From the NCBI GenBank assembly GCA_041392855.1, contig JAWKLD010000001.1, positions 1,288,001-1,352,000 of the forward strand: a DNA stretch of 64,000 bases. The letters are read 5' to 3'. Shown one piece after another: positions 52,594 through 60,020 of this stretch; within the stretch, counting starts at the first letter, position 1, and each line of letters starts with the position of its first letter. Source of the stretch: Flavipsychrobacter sp. (GTDB taxonomy: Bacteria > Bacteroidota > Bacteroidia > Chitinophagales > Chitinophagaceae). The notes under the pieces are model-generated. The model did no database searches. It saw only the letters and a list, made by a program, of their open reading frames with translations, and was not told the origin of the DNA. The position numbers and the translations under genes were made by a program.

Positions 52594-53322
52594 CTATTTT
52601 CTGGTAAATGTACTTGTACAGGTCTGATTCACTGTAGTACCTTTTGCCGTATAGTTAATTACCATTTCATTGTCGGTATATGTGCCCGAGCCTGTGAAAG
52701 TAATTCCAAAAACTGTTTGAGATGGAATAGATAGTGTCTTGTTATTTCTATCCAAATCAGCATACACCTCGTTAGTCATTGTTCCCTGCCAAAAGCCTCT
52801 TATGATAATTCTATTTATCTGACTACTTGCTATGACAACATTTACATCATGCCCTGTAGCTGAACAATTACCTTTCTCTTCAAATGTACCTTTAAGTCCA
52901 GTAGCTTCATTGGTATAATCAGTAACAGTAACAGTCATTTTATATTCTGTAATGCCTGTGGTAGGACTAGCAGCTGTTATTCTTATAGGATACTTCCCTA
53001 CTTTGGTTCTGGTAGTGGTAATCTTTATAAATGTATTGAATGAAGGCTCTTCTATAGATTTTTCCATTGTCACGTCCATACCATCTGGCACATCGAACTG
53101 AGAAAATGTAACTCGTTCCGTTCCTCCAGTCAACTTCTTTACTAAAATAGGCATAGTAGCACTACCCACACGTTCTAGAGTAGTGTCTTTTATCCCCTCA
53201 ACCGTATAAGTAAACGCTCCCGAATCACTAGGGTACACAGGATTATTTACTGTTTTTTTAGTACATCCGATAGTTCCTGCAAATACCAGTAACGAACTTA
53301 TTAATAAAAACCTCTTTGACAT
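52594..53322 (-). CDS. Lipoprotein with Ig-like beta domains
   Basis: A 242-residue lipoprotein (lipobox TIGC, Cys20). A short linker is followed by a beta domain with VTMEKSIEEPSFNTFIKITTTRTKVGKYPIRITAAS, typical of Ig-like repeats that end in a PIRITA-like strand. A second beta domain (about 140-242) has DRNNKTLSIPSQTVFGITFTGSGTY. No catalytic motif. The end lies 5 bp from the convergent subunit gene at 52588. It could be an outer-membrane anchor of the neighbouring system or be unrelated. Confidence 0.65.
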   Translation of the reverse strand: MSKRFLLISSLLVFAGTIGCTKKTVNNPVYPSDSGAFTYTVEGIKDTTLERVGSATMPILVKKLTGGTERVTFSQFDVPDGMDVTMEKSIEEPSFNTFIKITTTRTKVGKYPIRITAASPTTGITEYKMTVTVTDYTNEATGLKGTFEEKGNCSATGHDVNVVIASSQINRIIIRGFWQGTMTNEVYADLDRNNKTLSIPSQTVFGITFTGSGTYTDNEMVINYTAKGTTVNQTCTSTFTRK

Positions 53323-53479
53323 ATCTACTTTCTTATTACATCCCTAAGTTAAGGTACATCTATCAAAATATCTAAACGTCTTTTAGAATAAAACCACCCT
53401 ATTATTTATAATATATACTTCTCTATAACACAGTTTAATCTTATATTAGCTAACATTAACCAGATATAAGTAACAAACT

Positions 53480-53818
53480 ATGGATCAACAAAAAGTTGAC
53501 ATGTATTTGATGTCTAACAGCAAATACTTCGAAAGTCACCACCTAAGCTCAATTCGTGAATCACTTTTACAAGCAGATGATTCTAAATTCATGAACATTC
53601 AGGCAGCTAGCCTAAAAGACCCAACAATCATGTTAGTTGTATCATTACTAGGTGGTCAACTAGGCATCGACCGATTTATGGTTGGCGATGTAGGACTTGG
53701 TGTAGGTAAGCTACTAACTTGCGGCGGTTTGGGCATATGGGCCATAGTTGATTGGTTTTTGATCATGGGAAGAGCCAAAGAAGTAAATTATAATACTATT
53801 CAAGCTGCATTATTGTAG
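53480..53818 (+). CDS. TM2 domain protein
   Basis: A 112-residue membrane protein with a TM2 domain at about 50-100: MLVVSLLGGQLGIDRFMVGDVGLGVGKLLTCGGLGIWAIVDWFLIMGRAKEVN. The GxxGxDRF and the second helix with W-x-x-DWF are the family marks. The N-terminal 50 residues are soluble. TM2 proteins are widespread; their bacterial role is unknown. The DUF2752 gene follows 5 bp later, so they form one unit. Confidence 0.88.
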   Translation: MDQQKVDMYLMSNSKYFESHHLSSIRESLLQADDSKFMNIQAASLKDPTIMLVVSLLGGQLGIDRFMVGDVGLGVGKLLTCGGLGIWAIVDWFLIMGRAKEVNYNTIQAALL

Positions 53819-53823
53819 TAAAC

Positions 53824-54237
53824 ATGCCTCTTTCAACTAAAGGAAAGCGGTTTTATATTTTTATCAGCCTCATTACTATTATAGGATGGGGCTGGCTTAT
53901 ATTACAATACTACGTACCTAGAGAGGGAACAGTATGCCTCATAAAAAATGTTACCGGATACCCTTGCCCTTCTTGTGGCACTACAAGGGCTTCTGTAGCA
54001 GTGCTACACGGCGATTGGCAATTAGCAATCCATCACAACCTTTTAGGTTTTTTTGCGGTGGCAATGTTATCTATTTTGCCCATATGGCTACTAAAAGACC
54101 TTATTGGGAAGCGAGCTAGTCTATTTAAGATATATGTCACAACAGAAGAGGCCTTAAAAAGGAACAAAGCATTATTAATAATCCTATTACTATTAATATC
54201 AATCAATTGGATATGGAACCTATTCAAAACCATATAA
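53824..54237 (+). CDS. DUF2752 membrane protein
   Basis: A 137-residue protein with a DUF2752 core: GYPCPSCGTTRASVAVLHGDWQLAIHHN at about 42-69, where the paired cysteines (PCPSCG) and the following Arg are invariant in the family, and three membrane helices (about 10-27, 69-88, 117-134). The function is unknown. It lies 5 bp after the TM2 gene and overlaps the M48 gene by 25 bp; TM2 and DUF2752 genes often occur together in Bacteroidota. Confidence 0.85.
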   Translation: MPLSTKGKRFYIFISLITIIGWGWLILQYYVPREGTVCLIKNVTGYPCPSCGTTRASVAVLHGDWQLAIHHNLLGFFAVAMLSILPIWLLKDLIGKRASLFKIYVTTEEALKRNKALLIILLLLISINWIWNLFKTI

Positions 54238-55487
54238 ACGAGGACGAACTTACTAGCTATAAACCCTCTGAATACGAGAAAGAACAAGCATCCAATAGCT
54301 ATTTAATGTCTGTAGTAGCTATTATTGTAGGTCTTCCTTTACCTATTATCAATCTATTAGCTACTGCCCTCTTCTTTTTTGGCAATCTGAAAAAAAGCAA
54401 ATTCATTCGCTGGCATTGCACACAGGCACTCCTATCACAATTGACTATTTTCCTAATTAACTCTATTGGTTATGCATGGACACTAAATATCATTTTCTCA
54501 GAAAAGACAGAGCCAACCAATAGCTATTTCGCCTATTTGACGGTTTTGATAATATTCAACTTAGTTGAATTCATAGCCAGTATTATGCTTGCTGTTAAAG
54601 TAAGAAAGGGAATTCACGTTCAGTGGTGGTTATGGGGGTCTCTTACGAACAACATATTCTCATCAAACAATAGAGAAAAGAACATTACTCAATTTTTGAT
54701 CAGAACTATTGTATTAATTGCATTACTAGGCGGCTCATTTTATGCATTAGCACAACTCCCATGGGTAGAAACCTTAAACGTAAATGAATTTACCGCAAAG
54801 AAGAAAGAGCAACTTGGCAATATTATATTAGACACCTACAGAACTGGTAAGAGAGAGATAACAGGACCTGTACAGCCTATAATAAAGGAGATCAAAGACA
54901 AAATATGCTTAGCTAATGGTATTGATACAGCCAGTATAAATATACATGTATTTGCAGACAGTGAAACAAATGCCTTTGCTATACCCGGCGACCATATAAT
55001 TGTCAATACAGGGCTAATAGACTTTTGTGATGACCCAGACATGGTTGCAGGCGTTATAGCACATGAAATAGGCCATATTCAAAAAGACCATGTAAGTAAG
55101 AAGCTATCTAAGGAAATAGGAATCTCTACATTGGTAATGCTGGCAGGAGGCACACAAAACATGGGGTTAATCAAAGAAATACTTAAAACATTGACCTCCA
55201 AAAAATTTGATAGAGATTATGAGACTGAAGCCGATGAAGCTGCTCTTGAATATTTGCAACAAGCTAAAATAGACCCATTAGCTTTGGCTGACTTCTTTGA
55301 GCAAATAGCTCAAAAAGGAGGCTCGCTACCTGAAGCACTGGAATGGATAAGCACTCATCCTGAACCCGAAGAACGTGCAGCTAGGATAAAAACGGAACTA
55401 AACAGTACTATTAACTATAGCCCAAGCCTAACGGAAGAACAATGGAAAACCCTAAAAGCCAAAACCAACCTATACGACCATATTTGA
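54213..55487 (+). CDS. Membrane-bound M48 family metalloprotease
   Basis: I use the ATG at 54213 (MEPIQNHINEDEL) over a TTG two codons upstream. The 424-residue protein has an N-terminal membrane module with three or four helices (about 25-130), including IRWHCTQALLSQLTIFL, like DUF4870/Tic20-type modules. A further helix lies at about 168-185. The M48 domain follows: NAFAIPGDHIIVNTGLI, the zinc motif HEIGH at 284-288, and a downstream ETEADEAALEYL with the third ligand Glu. It should cleave membrane or envelope proteins. Last gene of the TM2-DUF2752-M48 unit. Confidence 0.85.
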   Translation: MEPIQNHINEDELTSYKPSEYEKEQASNSYLMSVVAIIVGLPLPIINLLATALFFFGNLKKSKFIRWHCTQALLSQLTIFLINSIGYAWTLNIIFSEKTEPTNSYFAYLTVLIIFNLVEFIASIMLAVKVRKGIHVQWWLWGSLTNNIFSSNNREKNITQFLIRTIVLIALLGGSFYALAQLPWVETLNVNEFTAKKKEQLGNIILDTYRTGKREITGPVQPIIKEIKDKICLANGIDTASINIHVFADSETNAFAIPGDHIIVNTGLIDFCDDPDMVAGVIAHEIGHIQKDHVSKKLSKEIGISTLVMLAGGTQNMGLIKEILKTLTSKKFDRDYETEADEAALEYLQQAKIDPLALADFFEQIAQKGGSLPEALEWISTHPEPEERAARIKTELNSTINYSPSLTEEQWKTLKAKTNLYDHI

Positions 55488-55523
55488 TAGCCTTACAACA
55501 CCCTAAAAGAGCATTAAAAATAT

Positions 55524-55555
55524 TTTGCTCATATTAAAAGATAGTATTACCTTTG
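55524..55555 (+). promoter_or_regulatory. rplK operon promoter, TTTG-N20-TACCTTTG
   Basis: TTTG at 55524-55527 and TACCTTTG at 55548-55555 are 20 bp apart, a textbook Bacteroidota housekeeping promoter. The leader to rplK is about 95 nt and contains a small hairpin (GTGG...CCAC, about 55608-55623) that might be regulatory; an L1-binding role is only a guess. Confidence 0.85.
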
Positions 55556-55655
55556 CCGTCCAATTCTCATATTGCTCTTAATATAAGTATGCATTTGGGA
55601 GAGTTGTAGTGGTAGAAAGCCACAAAAACAATTCGTTAAAACCAAAAAAAAGAAA

Positions 55656-56099
55656 ATGGCTAAAGAAATTTCTGGCTATGTAAAGCTGCAGTGTAGAGGC
55701 GGCCAAGCAAATCCGGCACCGCCAATTGGTCCTGCACTAGGTGCGAAGGGTGTCAACATTATGGACTTCTGTAAGCAATTCAATGCTCGCACGCAAGACC
55801 AACAAGGAAAAGTACTTCCTGTAGTAATCACGGTATATGCTGACAAGTCTTTCGACTTCGTAATCAAAACAGCTCCTGCTGCGGTTCAACTTATGGAAGC
55901 TGCTAAGATCAAAAAAGGATCTAAAGAATCTAACCGAAACAAAGTTGGTAAGGTTACATGGGAACAAGTAGAGGTTATTGCCAAAGATAAAATGGCTGAC
56001 CTTAACTGTTTTACTGTAGAAAGTGCTATGCGCATGGTAGCTGGAACAGCTAGAAGCATGGGCTTAACTGTAAACGGTGCTGCCCCTTGGGACAACTAA
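55656..56099 (+). CDS. rplK: 50S ribosomal protein L11
   Basis: A 147-residue L11. GYVKLQCRGGQANPAPPIGPALGAKGVNIMDFCKQFNART is the conserved N-terminal domain, and the C-terminal RNA-binding domain ends RSMGLTVNG. L11 binds 23S rRNA at the GTPase centre. It is the first gene of rplK-rplA-rplJ-rplL. The usual upstream neighbours secE and nusG are absent; an M48 gene lies there instead. Confidence 0.97.
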   Translation: MAKEISGYVKLQCRGGQANPAPPIGPALGAKGVNIMDFCKQFNARTQDQQGKVLPVVITVYADKSFDFVIKTAPAAVQLMEAAKIKKGSKESNRNKVGKVTWEQVEVIAKDKMADLNCFTVESAMRMVAGTARSMGLTVNGAAPWDN

Positions 56100-56133
56100 A
56101 ACTTAATCGTTAACCTTATTAATTTTCGTTGCG

Positions 56134-56826
56134 ATGGCAAGATTAACTAAAAATAGAAAAGCTGCAGAAGCTAAAATAGATAAAGAAAAGCATTACTCAC
56201 TGGAAGAGGCTGCTGCGTTGGTAAAAGAGATCAACACAACAAAATTTGACAGTTCTATAGATATGCACATACGTCTTGGTATTGACCCTAGAAAGGCAGA
56301 CCAAGCACTAAGAGGTACAGTAAGCCTTCCTCACGGAACTGGTAAAACAAAAACTGTACTTGTACTTTGTACTCCTGACAAAGAAGAAGAGGCTAAAGCA
56401 GCTGGTGCTGACTACGTAGGTCTTGACGAATTTGTTCAGAAGATCGAAAGCGGTTGGACTGACATCGATGTAGTTGTTGCTACACCGTCAGTTATGCCTA
56501 AGATCGGTCGTTTAGGTAAAGTATTAGGACCAAGAAACCTAATGCCAAACCCTAAGACTGGTACTGTAACTAATAATGTTGGTGCTGCTGTTACTGATGT
56601 TAAAGGTGGTAAGATCTCATTCAAAGTAGATAAAGCTGGTATTATACATGCATCTGTTGGTCGTGTATCTTTCGAGCCAAACAAGCTTGTAGAAAACGCA
56701 AAAGAGTTGATCAATACTCTTGTACGTATGAAACCTGCTACAGCTAAAGGTATATACCTAAAAGGTATAAGCATGGCATCTACAATGAGCCCTGGTTTAA
56801 CTATTGACACAAAAAGTGTCTCTTAA
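56134..56826 (+). CDS. rplA: 50S ribosomal protein L1
   Basis: A 230-residue L1 with YSLEEAAALVKEINTTKFDSSIDMHIRLGIDPRKADQALRG and GRLGKVLGPRNLMPNPKTGTVT, the rRNA-binding signature. L1 forms the mobile L1 stalk and in other bacteria represses its own operon through the message leader. It lies 34 bp after rplK. Confidence 0.97.
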   Translation: MARLTKNRKAAEAKIDKEKHYSLEEAAALVKEINTTKFDSSIDMHIRLGIDPRKADQALRGTVSLPHGTGKTKTVLVLCTPDKEEEAKAAGADYVGLDEFVQKIESGWTDIDVVVATPSVMPKIGRLGKVLGPRNLMPNPKTGTVTNNVGAAVTDVKGGKISFKVDKAGIIHASVGRVSFEPNKLVENAKELINTLVRMKPATAKGIYLKGISMASTMSPGLTIDTKSVS

Positions 56827-56878
56827 TTAAAAGTGATTTAGAACAGCAGTTTTTAAAAATTATTAAAACTCATTAGCT

Positions 56879-57415
56879 ATGGCAATGACACCTGCTCAAA
56901 AAAATGAAGTAATTGATATACTTAAAGAGAAATTCTCTCAGTATAACAATTTCTATATAACAAATACAGACGCATTAACTGCGGAACAAAATAATAACCT
57001 TCGTCGTATTTGCCACGAGAAAAACGTGGAAATGAAGGTTGCTAAAAATACATTGGTACGTAAAGCTCTTGAGCAATTAGATGCTGAGCGCTATGCAGAT
57101 ACTTACGATGCACTTAAGGGTGTTACGGCTCTTATGTTCTCTGAAAGTGCTAAAGACCCAGCGGTTATCATTAGCTCTTTCCGTAAAGATGCAAAAACGG
57201 AAAAACCTGTATTGAAAGCAGCGTTTATCGATGGCGACCTATTCGTCGGAGACGAACAATTATCAATGTTGAAATCACTTAAGAGCAAGCAAGAGCTTAT
57301 TGGTGAGATCATCGGATTGCTACAATCTCCTGCTAAGAATGTTATCAGCGGCTTGAATGCTGGTAGTAAACTAGCTGGCTTAGTAAAAGCTTTAGAAGAA
57401 AGAGCATCCGCTTAA
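56879..57415 (+). CDS. rplJ: 50S ribosomal protein L10
   Basis: A 178-residue L10, the base of the L7/L12 stalk. AQKNEVIDILKEKFSQYNNFYITN, NNLRRICHEKNVEMKVAKNTLVRKAL and the C-terminal helix that binds L7/L12 dimers are visible. It follows rplA by 52 bp, a gap that in many bacteria includes an L10-binding leader; no such structure can be claimed here. Confidence 0.95.
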   Translation: MAMTPAQKNEVIDILKEKFSQYNNFYITNTDALTAEQNNNLRRICHEKNVEMKVAKNTLVRKALEQLDAERYADTYDALKGVTALMFSESAKDPAVIISSFRKDAKTEKPVLKAAFIDGDLFVGDEQLSMLKSLKSKQELIGEIIGLLQSPAKNVISGLNAGSKLAGLVKALEERASA

Positions 57416-57481
57416 TTATTGGCTTCCAAGACCAACTTATATAAACACAATTTTTAAACATTATTATTAAAACATCATAAG

Positions 57482-57862
57482 ATGGCAGAATTAAAAGAAG
57501 TTGCAGAACAACTAGTTAACCTTACAGTAAAAGAAGTTAACGAATTAGCACAAATATTGAAAGACGAGTACGGTATTGAGCCTGCTGCTGCTGCAGTAGC
57601 TGTTGCTGCTGGTCCAGCTGCTGGTGGAGACGCTGGTGGTGCAGAAGAGAAATCTTCTTTCGACGTAGTTCTTAAATCAGCTGGTGCTGCTAAACTTAAC
57701 GTAGTTAAAGCTGTTAAAGAATTAACTGGTCTTGGTCTTAAAGAGGCTAAAGAATTAGTTGACGGCGCTCCTAAGAACGTTAAAGAAGGCGTTAGCAAAG
57801 CAGAAGCAGAAGATATCGCTGCTAAGCTTAAAGAAGCTGGTGCTGAAGTTGAGTTAGCTTAA
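57482..57862 (+). CDS. rplL: 50S ribosomal protein L7/L12
   Basis: A 126-residue L7/L12 with an N-terminal dimerisation helix pair, an Ala/Gly hinge (AAAAVAVAAGPAAGGDAGG, about 36-54) and the C-terminal factor-binding domain KLNVVKAVKELTGLGLKEAKELVDGAPKNVKEGVSK. Last gene of the operon: a terminator follows at once and rpoB is not downstream, unlike the usual order. Confidence 0.97.
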   Translation: MAELKEVAEQLVNLTVKEVNELAQILKDEYGIEPAAAAVAVAAGPAAGGDAGGAEEKSSFDVVLKSAGAAKLNVVKAVKELTGLGLKEAKELVDGAPKNVKEGVSKAEAEDIAAKLKEAGAEVELA

Positions 57863-57886
57863 TAACATAATTCAACCTAGAATATT

Positions 57887-57914
57887 AAAGCAGCCTTTAT
57901 TGGCTGCTTTTTTT
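57887..57914 (+). terminator. Terminator of rplKAJL
   Basis: Stem AAAGCAGCC (57887-57895), loop TTTATT, GGCTGCTTT (57902-57910) and a further TTTT. It ends the operon before any rpoB. Confidence 0.9.
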
Positions 57915-57973
57915 ATGTGTTTATTCTACTCTGTTTATAAAACAGAAGTGAATGGGTATTATAACCAAAAACT

Positions 57974-58005
57974 AAAAGGGTCTACTATAAATAGTAGACC
58001 CTTTT
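57974..58005 (-). terminator. Terminator of the lipoprotein gene at 58028
   Basis: Perfect 14-bp stem AAAAGGGTCTACTA (57974-57987), loop TAAA, complement 57992-58005, with A and T tracts on the outside; it may act both ways. Confidence 0.85.
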
Positions 58006-58027
58006 TATATCAGTGATTTAAACTATA

Positions 58028-58612
58028 TTATTTCAAAGGAAATGCTTCTTTCTTAGAATAGAACTCTGTTTCTGCAAAAGTAACCTGGCTTGCAGGAGCA
58101 TTTACTGGCATTGTTTTATTTAAAGTACCTGTAATAGAACCTCTCATATGTCCACCTTCTGCACCTTTTACATTTACTTCTATCATATTACCATTACCTT
58201 GGGTAGCAGTGTATATGTTATAATATTTGTTGTCAGGATCATAAACCTTGTACTCAAAACTTAACAATGGTTTTTTACCTATTGTATCAATAGAAGGACC
58301 AGTGTACGCATTCTGCTCATAAGTAATAAGGATAGATCTGTTGTAGACACTATCATTAGGTACACGAGCATATAATCTACGTGTATTGAAGGTATCTGTC
58401 ACATGGTACACAGGTGAGAAAACCACCTCTTGGCCATTGATGTAAGCCTTCATTGTCCCAATTAATACATTAGTACCACTAGTTGGGTTTAGTGGGTTTT
58501 GACCGGCACTTAAATCCGTTGTCGGATCAGCATCGTAAACGCCATTATTACAAGAATAAAGACCAATGCATACACTTAATGCCAATGCAGAAGTAATAAA
58601 AAGCTTTTTCAT
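58028..58612 (-). CDS. Putative lipoprotein
   Basis: A 194-residue lipoprotein (lipobox LYSC, Cys21). The mature part has an Asp/Asn/Pro-rich linker and a beta domain with GTMKAYINGQEVVFSPVYHV, then strands rich in Tyr and Asn and a GGHMRGSITGTL segment. This is the look of small Bacteroidota surface or outer-membrane lipoproteins with a DUF-type carbohydrate-binding-like fold; I cannot name the family. Single gene. Confidence 0.7.
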   Translation of the reverse strand: MKKLFITSALALSVCIGLYSCNNGVYDADPTTDLSAGQNPLNPTSGTNVLIGTMKAYINGQEVVFSPVYHVTDTFNTRRLYARVPNDSVYNRSILITYEQNAYTGPSIDTIGKKPLLSFEYKVYDPDNKYYNIYTATQGNGNMIEVNVKGAEGGHMRGSITGTLNKTMPVNAPASQVTFAETEFYSKKEAFPLK

Positions 58613-58715
58613 ATAATATTATTACAAAGTATAAAGATAACAATCTGCTTAAAATATCAAAACACTCGCCTACGGTATTACTAAATTTTCATAGATAATT
58701 TATTGAATAACAGGT

Positions 58716-59942
58716 TTAATGAGACAAAACCATCCTTTTAGTATCAACACGATAACCATCGATTACCAATGAATACAAGTAAACACCATGGGTTAAATTT
58801 TCACCATTAACAATTACACTTCCATCTCCTTTTTTTATTGGATACACAGCAATTTTACGACCAAATAAATCATAAATTACAATTTGCGCAGACTGTTCAA
58901 AATGGGTTACAACATATTTAATGGTAGTATTATCATTGAAGGGATTAGGAATGTTATTGCTGAGGATATTGTTACCCAAAATTGAATTTTGTGCGTTGAT
59001 AATACCAGTTTCATTTGTATCACAATCTATAACCTTAACTGTGCCAGTTACAGTGCAATTACTGTCACCACTTACTGCAAAATACGTAGTACTTACAATT
59101 GGCGATACAGAAATAGTATAAGTTGGAGCTGGGCCTGATGGTACTATAGGACCAGATGGAGAGCCTGCATGCCAAACAATAGGGGCAGGTGCTATTGCGT
59201 GTATTGTTAGTCCTGTAATGAACGCTCGATGTACACTTGTTTGTCCACTGTCAATAATTGTTACATTAGTAAGAAAAAAACTGTTATAAGGCGCAGGTAT
59301 TGTTATAGTTTGCATATCACGGCGGTATTCACTACCATTATAAATAGTACTCCATACTTTCTGAGTTGATATAGGGAAGCCATTATTAATACTACTACCT
59401 ATATTATTAGCATTATTATATTGCCTGTGATCACGGATATTTACATTCCCATCAAGTGGTACTTGAACTGACATTCCATTTGTAAAATCTAATTTTATAA
59501 ATGTCATGACTTTATTAGGCTTAGTTTCTCCCCAACCTGTATTAATTAGAGTAAAAATAGTATCTACTTGCTTGGGGCAAGGAATATCAATACTAGCCGA
59601 AACTGGGATATTTGTAAAACCTGATGCAATGTAAGAATGCCAAGAAGTATTAGGAGCTGATATACTAAAAGGCACACCTGCATATGTGAGATTGCCCGTT
59701 GGAGGTGTATTGGGATTAGGAGCAGTATTGACTATAGATGCAAGACTTATTGTATCAAAGAATGGAAAAGTGTTGTTTTGACTAATAGAAAAAATAGCTG
59801 TGTCTCGTTTTAAACAAATAGTTGATTGAGATGAAGGCATAATACTAAATTGAGCTTTCACCTCACTATTTTTCAACAATAATTGTAATAAAACTACTAC
59901 AATACATATTGCTACTTTATTTTTTGATAGGTTCATCTTCAT
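58716..59942 (-). CDS. T9SS-secreted protein with C-terminal sorting domain
   Basis: A 408-residue secreted protein with a signal peptide (about 1-31, VKA-Q). The mature part shows beta domains with TNIPVSASIDIPCPKQVDTIFTLINTGWGE and Ser/Thr/Asn-rich linkers. Residues about 250-300 look like an Ig/PKD-type module (ISVSPIVSTTYFAVSGDSNCTVTGTVKV). The last 80 residues are a T9SS type A sorting domain (NIPNPFNDNTTIKYVV, IVIYDLFGRKI, LTHGVYLYSLVIDG). It should be exported through the outer membrane. No enzyme motif seen. Confidence 0.82.
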   Translation of the reverse strand: MKMNLSKNKVAICIVVVLLQLLLKNSEVKAQFSIMPSSQSTICLKRDTAIFSISQNNTFPFFDTISLASIVNTAPNPNTPPTGNLTYAGVPFSISAPNTSWHSYIASGFTNIPVSASIDIPCPKQVDTIFTLINTGWGETKPNKVMTFIKLDFTNGMSVQVPLDGNVNIRDHRQYNNANNIGSSINNGFPISTQKVWSTIYNGSEYRRDMQTITIPAPYNSFFLTNVTIIDSGQTSVHRAFITGLTIHAIAPAPIVWHAGSPSGPIVPSGPAPTYTISVSPIVSTTYFAVSGDSNCTVTGTVKVIDCDTNETGIINAQNSILGNNILSNNIPNPFNDNTTIKYVVTHFEQSAQIVIYDLFGRKIAVYPIKKGDGSVIVNGENLTHGVYLYSLVIDGYRVDTKRMVLSH

Positions 59943-60020
59943 AAGGATTTATTACAGTAAATAATAATTTACTATAAGTTATAATTTCACGCAAATAATT
60001 GATTTTAAATAACTTAACTC

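Noticed and set aside
54207..54212. TTG start of the M48 gene
   Set aside because: An ATG two codons downstream is simpler and does not change the protein in a meaningful way.
55608..55623. Small hairpin in the rplK leader as an L1-binding autoregulatory site
   Set aside because: Too short and without the known target sequence; kept only as a remark in the promoter entry.
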